Below are positions 8,195 to 15,368 of a DNA stretch of 55,340 nt, piece by piece (position 1 is the first letter of the stretch; each line of letters begins with the position of its first letter). The DNA lies in the NCBI GenBank assembly GCA_902200405.1, contig CABIKN020000001.1, positions 1-55,340 on the forward strand. Reading direction: 5' to 3'. The translations under genes were made by a program, and so were the position numbers. Below the pieces are notes generated by a model. That model was not told where the DNA came from. It saw only the letters and a list, made by a program, of their open reading frames with translations, and did not search any database. Source of the DNA: Candidatus Roizmanbacteria bacterium (lineage in GTDB: Bacteria > Patescibacteriota > Microgenomatia > UBA1406 > GWC2-37-13).

Positions 8195-9280
8195 CTATCG
8201 ATACATGACTGGTTTTTCTGTTTGAGGAAGAATCAAGCTCATTCTGCGTTCTTTTTTGGAAACTCGTTCAATAAAGGCTTTGATTTTCTGGCCAATTTTA
8301 AGATCTTCGTCTCCTTTTAATTTTGAGATGTGAATTAGACCTTCAATCCCCGGTTCTAATTTAACAAAGTAACCATACTTTTCTTTTCTGGTCACCTCAC
8401 CTTCAACCTCTCTATCTTTTGGATATTTTTCTTCTATTATTTCCCAAGGATCTTTTTGAAGTCTTTTAAGAGAAAGGTTTAGTTTAAAATCGGTCATATT
8501 TTTTTCAACGACAAATACATCAATTGTATCGCCAACGGTTACGAATGAGGCGGCATTAGAAACTTTTTCCCATGAAATTTCGGAAATATGAATCAAGCCT
8601 TCGACACCCTCAACTTCACAAAAGACACCAAATTCTGAGGCTCCTAATACTTTTGCTTTATATATTTTAGCTTCTTTTATCGCTTCAAACTTTTTCACTA
8701 AATCTTTATGAGAAATTTTCAAAACTGAGGCTTTTTGTGAAACGACTAGGCGATTTTTTTCTTTATCTACTTCGAGGATCTTTACTTTTACCTTCTGACC
8801 GCGCATCTTTTCTGGTTGAGAAATAAAAGGTTCGGTCAACTGGATTTTAGGAATAACCCCTCTTATTCCCATAAAGTTGATAAAGATACCACCCTTACCA
8901 TATTCTCCGCACATAACATCGATCTCTTCTTCATTGTCTCTTTTTTTAATAAGGATATCCCATTTACCTTTGTCGAAGAATTTCCTTAATGAGACAACTG
9001 GAAAACCATTTTTTGATTCCTCGCTAATTATTCGCACTAGGATTGTGTCCCCAACGTTTAGATAAGGTATATATGTAGAGATCTCTTTAATTTCAAGCTC
9101 ACCTAAAATTGCATGGGCCTTTCCCCCAACATCAAAAATTATTCCCTTTTTTGAGATTGATGTGATTTTAGCTTCAATTTCTTTCCCCTTTTTAAGCAAG
9201 GCTGGCTTAGTTTTTTTAAGAAGTGAGTCCATGATATTGAGACTGACTTTTTTAGTTTTTATTTTTTTTTCTTCCTTCAT
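8195..9280 (-). CDS. rpsA: Ribosomal protein S1-like (four S1 domains)
   Basis: A 361-residue RNA-binding protein with four S1 (OB-fold) repeats, at about residues 30-105, 115-190, 205-275 and 290-355. The last two carry the typical GVFCEVEGVEGLIHISEIS and GYFVKLEPGIEGLIHISKL. Gram-positive and reduced-genome S1 proteins often have four repeats rather than six. It would help mRNA docking on the 30S subunit. It is one of the few genes here with a Shine-Dalgarno-like AAGGAG, placed about 11 bases before the ATG. Confidence 0.88.
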   Translation of the reverse strand: MKEEKKIKTKKVSLNIMDSLLKKTKPALLKKGKEIEAKITSISKKGIIFDVGGKAHAILGELEIKEISTYIPYLNVGDTILVRIISEESKNGFPVVSLRKFFDKGKWDILIKKRDNEEEIDVMCGEYGKGGIFINFMGIRGVIPKIQLTEPFISQPEKMRGQKVKVKILEVDKEKNRLVVSQKASVLKISHKDLVKKFEAIKEAKIYKAKVLGASEFGVFCEVEGVEGLIHISEISWEKVSNAASFVTVGDTIDVFVVEKNMTDFKLNLSLKRLQKDPWEIIEEKYPKDREVEGEVTRKEKYGYFVKLEPGIEGLIHISKLKGDEDLKIGQKIKAFIERVSKKERRMSLILPQTEKPVMYR

Positions 9281-9366
9281 TATTAATATTTCTCCTTTTT
9301 ACACCTATATAAGAACAACAATATACCAAATAAATATGACGTTAGCAAGAGAGGTTTAATAATTCC

Positions 9367-9395
9367 TTGAAATAACAACTATTTTGTGTTATATT
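9367..9395 (+). promoter_or_regulatory. Promoter of the Xer-like gene
   Basis: TTGAAA (9367-9372), a 17-base spacer and TATATT (9390-9395) make a near-consensus sigma-70-type promoter. Ten bases separate the -10 from the ATG at 9406, so transcription should begin within a few bases of the start codon. Confidence 0.7.
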
Positions 9396-9405
9396 ATAGG
9401 GTGTT

Positions 9406-10269
9406 ATGGAAAATATATTACTTCCGTCTTTGGCTGATAGGTTTGTAAAACACCTAGAATCCCAAGAAAAATCGTCTTTTACTATCGTGGCCTATAAGAA
9501 GGATCTTGAACAGTTTGTTGGCTATTTAACAACTCAAGAAATTTCAGATATCAAAGAGGTAAAAACGGCACATATTAATGGTTTTATTAATAAACTAATC
9601 ACCGATGGTTATACAAAGAAGTCCGCCTCAAGAAAACTTAACTCCATTCGAACTTTTTTTCGTTACCTAAAAAATGATGCTATCATCGACCAAAACCCAT
9701 CCCTTGATGTTTCTCATCCAAAATATATTCAGTCTTCCCCCCGAATTTTTTCAAAACTTGAATATAGGGCATTAAGAGATTTTGCCAAAGAAGAGCCTAG
9801 AACATATGCTCTCGTTGACATTCTTCTTCAAACAGGAATGAAAATTGGAGAATTAGCTGGGTTAAAAACTGAAGACATTAAAGATGCGACTATTCATATC
9901 TGCCAGTATGGAAAAACTCCAACCCGAGAGATTCCATTGAATAAAACTGTAAAAAAATCTATTGAGGATTATCTTAAAAATCGTTCTAGTCAAAAAAATG
10001 ACGGTCATCTTTTTATTACCCGAACCGGACATCCCTTACTCATTAGAAATATCCGCCAAATTATTTCCCGTTGTTTTCGGGAGGTTGGTATTGAAAAAGC
10101 AACCGTCAACGATTTTAGAAATACTTTTATTGCCCATCAGCTAAAAAATGGTGCATCTGTCGAATATATTGCCAGGTTGGTTGGTCACCGAAGATTATCT
10201 TCAACAGAACGCTTCCTCAACGTCGTTAAGGAAGAAATCCAAAAGAAAGAAGGACTTGGGGAACTCTAA
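9406..10269 (+). CDS. Xer-like tyrosine recombinase with lost catalytic residues
   Basis: A 287-residue protein with the full XerC/D layout: an N-terminal SAM-like DNA-binding domain (residues 5-90, SFTIVAYKKDLEQFVGYL) and a C-terminal catalytic fold. Key catalytic positions have changed. The first arginine motif reads QTGMKIGEL (usual R is K), the HxxR motif reads NDFR (H is N, R kept), the GH motif is kept (VGHRR), and the nucleophile position reads TERFLNV (usual Y is F). Without the tyrosine it should not cleave DNA. It may be a DNA-binding or structural protein at the origin. It lies directly upstream of dnaA, with no frameshift, so it is under coding constraint rather than an obvious pseudogene. 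Confidence 0.8.
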   Translation: MENILLPSLADRFVKHLESQEKSSFTIVAYKKDLEQFVGYLTTQEISDIKEVKTAHINGFINKLITDGYTKKSASRKLNSIRTFFRYLKNDAIIDQNPSLDVSHPKYIQSSPRIFSKLEYRALRDFAKEEPRTYALVDILLQTGMKIGELAGLKTEDIKDATIHICQYGKTPTREIPLNKTVKKSIEDYLKNRSSQKNDGHLFITRTGHPLLIRNIRQIISRCFREVGIEKATVNDFRNTFIAHQLKNGASVEYIARLVGHRRLSSTERFLNVVKEEIQKKEGLGEL

Positions 10270-10316
10270 GCTACTTAATACTACTAATACTACAAATAAA
10301 TACAGTTTTTTTCTTC

Positions 10317-10345
10317 TTGACAATCGCTGTGGACTTGTTTATTAT
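10317..10345 (+). promoter_or_regulatory. dnaA promoter
   Basis: TTGACA (10317-10322), a 17-base spacer and TATTAT (10340-10345). The predicted start point falls inside the DnaA-box palindrome at 10347-10365, the arrangement expected for DnaA repressing its own gene. Confidence 0.75.
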
Positions 10346-10346
10346 T

Positions 10347-10365
10347 TGTGGATAAGTTATCCACA
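10347..10365. promoter_or_regulatory. Inverted pair of DnaA boxes
   Basis: TGTGGATAAGTTATCCACA is a perfect palindrome of two consensus 9-base DnaA boxes (TTATCCACA) separated by one base. It sits just downstream of the dnaA -10 box. Confidence 0.85.
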
Positions 10366-10375
10366 TTGTTAAATT

Positions 10376-11710
10376 ATGTCCTTATTATCCTCTTATTGGG
10401 ATGGGTTTATAGAAAACTTGGGAAAAAATAAAGAAAATAACCCGGTGATGTATCCCTTATTAAAACAAGCAAAGGTTGTTAAGTTCACCGATGATAAAGT
10501 AACTCTTTCTATAAGTAGTCCAGGAGCACAGATATTTTTAGAAAAAAGAACAAATGAGATTGAGGCGTCTTTTTTTGAATTTTCCCAAAAAAAAATTGAA
10601 ATAGATTTTATTATAAAAAATTCTACTAATAAATCAGTAGTGGCACCCCTCCTATCTTTTGAGCCTAGTATAGAAGATGTTTTTGCTAAAGCAGGCTTAA
10701 ATAAGAAATATAATTTCGACAATTTTGCTGTTTCGACAACAAATCAGGTTGCTTATGCGGCCGCTCAAGCCGTTGTTAAAAATCCCGGGATGGCTTACAA
10801 CCCATTATTTCTATATGGTGGTGTCGGAGTAGGAAAAACACACATAGCTCAGGCTGTCGCTAAAAAAATCTTAGAGGCTGATCGCAACAAAAAGGTGTAT
10901 TTTTGCCCTGGTGATAACTTTACTAATGAGCTGATCGAGTCTATCCGTGGAAAGTCGACCGGGCATTTTCGAAAAAAATACCGCTATTTAAATCTGCTGA
11001 TTGTCGACGACATACAATTTATTGCAGGGAAAAATGCTGTTCAGGAAGAATTTTTTCATACCTTTAATTCTATAGCCTCAGCAGGTGGACAAATTATCCT
11101 AACGTCTGATCGGCCACCAAGCGCAATTAAAAACCTCGAAGATCGGCTCCACTCAAGATTTTTGGGCGGATTGACCGTCGACATTCAAGCTCCTGATTTT
11201 GAGTTAAGATCGGCTATTTTATTGATCAAAGCTAAAGAAAAGGGAATCGATGTTGATATTGAAGCAATTAAAATTATTGCGGAGCGCGTTGTTGACTGTC
11301 GTGGTCTTGAGGGGGCTTTACTTTCAATCTATGCTAAAGTGTTGGGAATAAAAGAAAAAATAGACCTAGAAGCAGTGGAAATGTTTTTTTCACAAAATGG
11401 GGGAGAAAAGAAAAAAAGAGTCAACCCTTCGGAGGTTATAAAAACAGTTTGCTCTTTTTATAACATTAAACAGTCTCATCTTAAAGGCCCTTCAAGAGCT
11501 GCTTCAATTGCTTTTTACAGACAGATCACCATGTATTTGCTAAAAAAGGAGTTGGGGATGACTTTGAGAGAAGTTGCTGAAATTTTGAATAGAAAAGACC
11601 ATACTACCGCCCTTCACGCCGAACAAAAAATTAGCAACTTAATTCTTCGTGACCAAAATTTAAAAAAAGAGGTTGACACAATCACCCAATCATTATTTAA
11701 ACCAACATAG
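10376..11710 (+). CDS. dnaA: Chromosomal replication initiator DnaA
   Basis: 444 residues with the standard domain order: N-terminal DnaB-interaction domain (1-90), short linker, AAA+ ATPase with Walker A GGVGVGKTH (near residue 150), Walker B LLIVDDIQF, and the C-terminal helix-turn-helix with the signature DHTTALHAEQKI. DnaA opens the origin and loads helicase. The ATG lies 10 bases after the DnaA-box palindrome and lacks a ribosome binding site. dnaN follows after 120 bp. Confidence 0.97.
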   Translation: MSLLSSYWDGFIENLGKNKENNPVMYPLLKQAKVVKFTDDKVTLSISSPGAQIFLEKRTNEIEASFFEFSQKKIEIDFIIKNSTNKSVVAPLLSFEPSIEDVFAKAGLNKKYNFDNFAVSTTNQVAYAAAQAVVKNPGMAYNPLFLYGGVGVGKTHIAQAVAKKILEADRNKKVYFCPGDNFTNELIESIRGKSTGHFRKKYRYLNLLIVDDIQFIAGKNAVQEEFFHTFNSIASAGGQIILTSDRPPSAIKNLEDRLHSRFLGGLTVDIQAPDFELRSAILLIKAKEKGIDVDIEAIKIIAERVVDCRGLEGALLSIYAKVLGIKEKIDLEAVEMFFSQNGGEKKKRVNPSEVIKTVCSFYNIKQSHLKGPSRAASIAFYRQITMYLLKKELGMTLREVAEILNRKDHTTALHAEQKISNLILRDQNLKKEVDTITQSLFKPT

Positions 11711-11830
11711 TTTCCACCGCTTTTACACATATATTTTTTTCATTTCTTTTTGTCTTGAAAATCTATCTTGGTTTTTATACACTTATACACACACTCTATT
11801 ACTACTATAAATAAATATAAAACAATAAAA
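11711..11830 (+). other. dnaA-dnaN intergenic region with DnaA-like boxes
   Basis: An AT-rich 120-bp gap. It holds TTATACACT (11775-11783) and TTATACACA (11783-11791), each close to the DnaA box TTATCCACA, plus ACTACTATAAATAAATA, another trinucleotide-like run. It may be part of the origin or simply the dnaN promoter. Confidence 0.4.
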
Positions 11831-12928
11831 ATGAAAATCCTTTTACAAAAAAATGAATTTTTAGAAAAGTTAGAATCGTCATCTCGTTTTACATCTTCTA
11901 AGTTATCATCGTCGACTTCACTTCAAGGAGTTTGTCTTATTGGAGAAGAAAAGAAAATTAATTTTTATTCAACAGATCTAAACTATTATTATCACTCAGT
12001 TTTAAAAAATGAAGCAGACGATAAATTCAAAATAATTATAGAGCCAAAAAAAATTATTGAATTTTTATCTCTACTTCCGGAAGCTAAAATAGAGACAGAT
12101 ATAAAAGAAAAAGCTATTGTAATAACACAGGGAAAAATAAAAGGACAGTTTCCGCTTTTTTCCAATCAAGACTTTCCTTTCCCTCCAAAAAATACCGAAG
12201 AAAGACAGAAGATAAAAACCTCATTTTTTAAAGAAAACCTTCCATTTCTTTTTTTTGCTGTTTCTGGGGATGAGACCCGACCCGTATTAACAGGAGTTAA
12301 TTTTGTAACAAATGACGAAAGCCTACAGCTTGTAGCGACCGATGGTTTTAGACTTTCCCTTTTAACTTTAAAAAGAGATCTTCCCTTTGCTTCAATGATC
12401 ATTCCCGCTGGTTTTTTGATCAACGCCCAGAGATTTATTAGTAAAGAATTAGAGATAGAATTTAGTTATTTAAAGAATGAAAAACTTTTAGCGTTTTTTA
12501 TTGGAGACAATGATATCTATGTTAGAATGATCGAGGGAGAATATCCCCCGTTTGAAAAGGTTATTCCAACCGAAAAAAAAACCACAGTTACGATTGATTC
12601 AGACGAATTTTTAAGGAGTGTTAAGCTTGTTTCTGTTTTTTCTAAAGAGTTTTCAAATATAGTGATAATGGAGGTGGAAAAAGAATCGGTAAAATTTGTT
12701 CCAAAGGTTGGGCAGGGGGAAGAAGATGTTGTTTATCAAGAGGCAAAAATAGAGGGAGAACCTCAAAAAATTGCCTTTAATTACAAGTATCTAATTGATT
12801 TTTTGAGCCAAACATCAAAGAAAAAGATTATTATTGAACTATTGAGGTCAGATGCCCCAGCAGTTTTTAAAATAGAAGGCGTCAATAATTTTTTTCACAT
12901 AATCATGCCGGTGAGAATACAAGAATAA
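11831..12928 (+). CDS. dnaN: DNA polymerase III beta clamp
   Basis: A 365-residue sliding clamp, normal length, made of three repeated clamp folds. Landmarks are VSGDETRPVLTGV, LVATDGFRLSLL, the FIGDNDIYVRMIEGEYPPFEKVIP stretch and the C-terminal HIIMPVRIQE that helps form the polymerase pocket. I start at the ATG at 11831 (MKILLQKNEFLEKL); an in-frame start at 11768 would add 21 atypical residues and run through the DnaA-like boxes. The PIN gene begins 1 base after its stop, so the two are co-transcribed. Confidence 0.95.
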   Translation: MKILLQKNEFLEKLESSSRFTSSKLSSSTSLQGVCLIGEEKKINFYSTDLNYYYHSVLKNEADDKFKIIIEPKKIIEFLSLLPEAKIETDIKEKAIVITQGKIKGQFPLFSNQDFPFPPKNTEERQKIKTSFFKENLPFLFFAVSGDETRPVLTGVNFVTNDESLQLVATDGFRLSLLTLKRDLPFASMIIPAGFLINAQRFISKELEIEFSYLKNEKLLAFFIGDNDIYVRMIEGEYPPFEKVIPTEKKTTVTIDSDEFLRSVKLVSVFSKEFSNIVIMEVEKESVKFVPKVGQGEEDVVYQEAKIEGEPQKIAFNYKYLIDFLSQTSKKKIIIELLRSDAPAVFKIEGVNNFFHIIMPVRIQE

Positions 12929-12929
12929 T

Positions 12930-13556
12930 ATGGAAAATTTTATATTAGACACAAACCTTTTTTTTAATATCGGAGCAGGTCTTGAGATGGGAAAGACCAC
13001 ACAGGAAATTGTTGTAAAGCTTACAGAGACAATAAAAAAACTTAAAAAAAAATCTAAAGCAGTTTTTTATATGCCACCAAAAATCGTCGATGAGTTTTTG
13101 AGTTTTTTTGAAGACAAAAACCAGGAATTTATAAAAGACTTTTTATCTAATATTAATATCAAGTCACCTAATCCTTCTGGGACAGATTTTTCCAGTAAAG
13201 TGTTCTATCAACTAGTAGAAGATATTCGCAACCGCAGTTATAGAGGATTAAATATTGCGGAGGAAGAAATTATTCAGGCGGGAGAAATGACCTCCAATAA
13301 AAAATTTGAGTCAAAAAAAGATTTTCAGATAGTAATTGGAAAATTTATAAAAAACTTTCGAGATCGTTATCGTAACGCAACAAGGACGGGCTTTTTGGAT
13401 AGTGTTGCCGATCTCGACCTGATCGTTTTGTCCAAAGAGGTTGATGGGTTTTTAGTAACAAGTGATGAAGGGGTTTTGTCTTGGGGGAGAACTTTTGGAA
13501 TTAAAGAGATGCCCGCTTCAATCTTTCGGAAACGGCTTGAAGATCTTCTTCTCTAG
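12930..13556 (+). CDS. RNA-ligase-partner family PIN-domain protein (UPF0278-like)
   Basis: A 208-residue PIN nuclease-like protein. It begins with the acidic motif ILDTNLFFN and ends with LDSVADLDLIVLSKEVDGFLVTSDEGVLSWG, giving the set of acidic residues that bind metal in PIN domains. The extra central helices and FYMPPKIVDEFLSFF match the archaeal family called RNA ligase partner (TIGR03875/UPF0278), known mainly beside archaeal RNA ligases. No RNA ligase gene is in this window. It starts 1 base after dnaN and overlaps the convergent membrane gene by 56 bases. Its substrate is unknown. Confidence 0.75.
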   Translation: MENFILDTNLFFNIGAGLEMGKTTQEIVVKLTETIKKLKKKSKAVFYMPPKIVDEFLSFFEDKNQEFIKDFLSNINIKSPNPSGTDFSSKVFYQLVEDIRNRSYRGLNIAEEEIIQAGEMTSNKKFESKKDFQIVIGKFIKNFRDRYRNATRTGFLDSVADLDLIVLSKEVDGFLVTSDEGVLSWGRTFGIKEMPASIFRKRLEDLLL

Positions 13557-14055
13557 ACACCTCTTCTTCGTCGGGAACAAGAACAGAAACCCAATCTAAC
13601 ATTTTGTCCGTGATAGTTTTATGGGGAGTTTCTTGATAAAGGAGATGAGTAGATAATATATTAATTAATTTTTTCTTCATTTCCTCGGTGGGGACAACTA
13701 AATAAAGGTGGTAAAAATATGGGGATTGTGAAACAACGGTCAAAGTATAAAATCCAAATCTTTTCCCAAAATAAAAATGAGAAAGCATTTCCCAGCGCAG
13801 GGTAACCCCAGCCGCGTCAATTCCGAAGGTTGTAATTTTGTTTTCTACATCAGGAGGCGGTGTGATAGTTAAGACATAAAAAATAAAAACCAATGCCCAA
13901 ATAGGAATGATTAGAATTTTATCACCAAAGAAAAAGACGATGAGAGACAATAAAAAAGCCACTGCTAAATAAAACCGAAGAATAAGAGAAGACTGCTTTT
14001 TGTATGGACGCAAAGGTGCTCTCCACGAAAACTTTACCTGAGGATTTAATTCCAT
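13501..14055 (-). CDS. Conserved membrane protein, two transmembrane segments
   Basis: 184 residues, no recognised family. Two hydrophobic segments (about residues 28-45 and 49-67) form a hairpin, followed by a cytoplasmic, possibly PH-like beta domain (FGIDAAGVTLRWEMLSHFYF ... YHLYLVVPTEEMKKKLINIL) and a charged tail. The ATG at 14055 was chosen because TATATT ends 5 bases before it; starts at 14061 and 14100 are also open. Its 3' end overlaps the PIN gene by 56 bases. Confidence 0.55.
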   Translation of the reverse strand: MELNPQVKFSWRAPLRPYKKQSSLILRFYLAVAFLLSLIVFFFGDKILIIPIWALVFIFYVLTITPPPDVENKITTFGIDAAGVTLRWEMLSHFYFGKRFGFYTLTVVSQSPYFYHLYLVVPTEEMKKKLINILSTHLLYQETPHKTITDKMLDWVSVLVPDEEEVSREEDLQAVSERLKRASL

Positions 14056-14195
14056 ATACATAAATATACAACATAAGTGAAAATAAATAAATCCGACCAA
14101 TACTACAAATAAACAAATACTACCAATCCGACCAATAAGTCAATAAATAATTTAATAAATTAATAATCTAATTATTTGTTTTCTTTGTCTTTATA

Positions 14196-14204
14196 TGCTA
14201 TAAT
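14196..14204 (+). promoter_or_regulatory. Extended -10 promoter
   Basis: TGCTATAAT is an extended -10 element (TGn-TATAAT). Nine bases separate it from the ATG at 14214, predicting a leaderless mRNA. Confidence 0.65.
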
Positions 14205-14213
14205 AAATACTAT

Positions 14214-14615
14214 ATGGATAGTTTTAACAAGGTAATTTCGTTTGCTTTGGGGCTCGTTGTTGTTTTAGTGTTTTTCGCTGTGGTCACAGGTAAAATTAAT
14301 TTAAAAAGCAAAACAACCTCCACGATAGCTTCAAAATCAACCATAAGTCCAACTCCAGCTCAAAAAAACAGTGGTGGTTTTTTTGGCCTTTTTAAATCTA
14401 ATCCTAGCCCGACCCCTACTCAAAAGCCAATATCTTTTATTACAACAAATACTGGTGAAAATAATGTTTACAAACAAAACGATCAAGTCGCCAATTCTTC
14501 AACGGCAAAATCAATCCCTGCGACCGGTTTACCAACCTTATTTATTCCCCTACTTCTATCAGGTTTAGTAGGAGGAAGCTTCTTAAGAAAAGCAGGCAAA
14601 AGCAGAAACAGTTAA
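14214..14615 (+). CDS. Small surface protein with an LPXTG-like anchor
   Basis: 133 residues. An N-terminal hydrophobic segment (about residues 8-26) acts as signal or anchor. A low-complexity Ser/Thr/Pro/Lys linker follows, and the end has a sortase-type arrangement: IPATG, a hydrophobic stretch, then RKAGKSRNS. The motif departs from LPXTG at the first position. It opens the surface-apparatus locus. No sortase gene is in the window. The function is unknown; wall or pseudomurein-like anchoring is inferred from the tail only. Confidence 0.6.
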   Translation: MDSFNKVISFALGLVVVLVFFAVVTGKINLKSKTTSTIASKSTISPTPAQKNSGGFFGLFKSNPSPTPTQKPISFITTNTGENNVYKQNDQVANSSTAKSIPATGLPTLFIPLLLSGLVGGSFLRKAGKSRNS

Positions 14616-14736
14616 GTATTAAACTGTTAAAACCTAAATAAACTTTTAAACACTAAACTAATAAATAAAACACATGTTTAATGTTTATGGTTTAATAGTT
14701 TTTTTAACTGTTTAAGTTTTAATCGTTTAACTGCTT
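14606..14736. repeat. Inverted repeat between convergent genes
   Basis: AAACAGTTAAGTATTAAACTG near the left end is answered by AACTGTTTAAGTTTTAATCG near the right end. The arms straddle the stop codons of both convergent genes and could act as a bidirectional terminator. They are of the same periodic, AT-rich type seen at 43585-43683. Confidence 0.5.
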
Positions 14737-15298
14737 ACTCCCCGAACCCCGGTATCTTAAGTATCCCGGAGGCAATAAATTTAACAACGAAGACCGATCC
14801 TAAGGTAAATATTAAGCCGGCAATTGCCCCGTAAACAACCCTTCTTCCATAATTAAGCCTATCAGGACTGGATTGTGATGTTGTAATGATAAACGAACCG
14901 TATATGAGATAAAGAAAAGCGATACCGCCAGACATAGAAAAAATTATATTTAGAAGTGTTTGAACAACTCCTCCAACCGCTCCTTCTTGACTAAAGCCAC
15001 CGCCGCTTTTTATACAACCTAAAAACGTATACTGACGCCCGGTAGCAGGTGAGGCTGGAAGATTGGTTTCAGGATCAACTTCTAAGCTGTCCATAGCGGC
15101 CGGATCAGGGTTAATATTTGGATAAAGACATTTCTGGCAAGCTGGCCAACTTTGCGGAGCAGGATTGGGTGGGCAATAACCGCAAAGATCACAAGCGGCA
15201 TAGCGGGGACCTGCAACCGTTGGTGCTTGTGCAAAAGACTGACGACTGACAAAAGCAACCAACAGAAAAAATATAATAAATACGAATATTTTTTTCAC
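14735..15298 (-). CDS. Cysteine-rich VirB2/TrbC-like membrane protein
   Basis: 187 residues. A signal peptide (residues 1-23, ending SFAQA) leads to a cysteine-rich extracytoplasmic segment (CDLCGYCPP ... CQKCLYP ... FLGC) likely held by disulfides or a metal. Two hydrophobic helices (about residues 110-135 and 147-172) are joined by a short polar loop, the layout of VirB2/TrbC pilins. It sits among SpoIID, cohesin and VirB6-like genes, so it is probably a structural part of the same machine. The cysteine domain is not typical of VirB2. Confidence 0.6.
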   Translation of the reverse strand: MKKIFVFIIFFLLVAFVSRQSFAQAPTVAGPRYAACDLCGYCPPNPAPQSWPACQKCLYPNINPDPAAMDSLEVDPETNLPASPATGRQYTFLGCIKSGGGFSQEGAVGGVVQTLLNIIFSMSGGIAFLYLIYGSFIITTSQSSPDRLNYGRRVVYGAIAGLIFTLGSVFVVKFIASGILKIPGFGE

Positions 15299-15368
15299 GG
15301 TGTTTTTAGTATAGCAAAAATTGCTGGTTGAGTTAATGATTGTATAGCTATATTGTTATAATGAATTT

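Larger units (their letters stand above)
10270..10375. other. Candidate oriC / dnaA regulatory region
   Basis: This gap carries the dnaA promoter, a perfect inverted pair of DnaA boxes, a partial box (TGTGGACTT, 10329-10337) and, on the minus strand between 10270 and 10293, a run of TAG/TAT/TAA trinucleotides resembling DnaA-trio unwinding motifs. The trios lie about 50 bp from the strong boxes, further than is usual, so origin function is only suggested. Confidence 0.45.
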
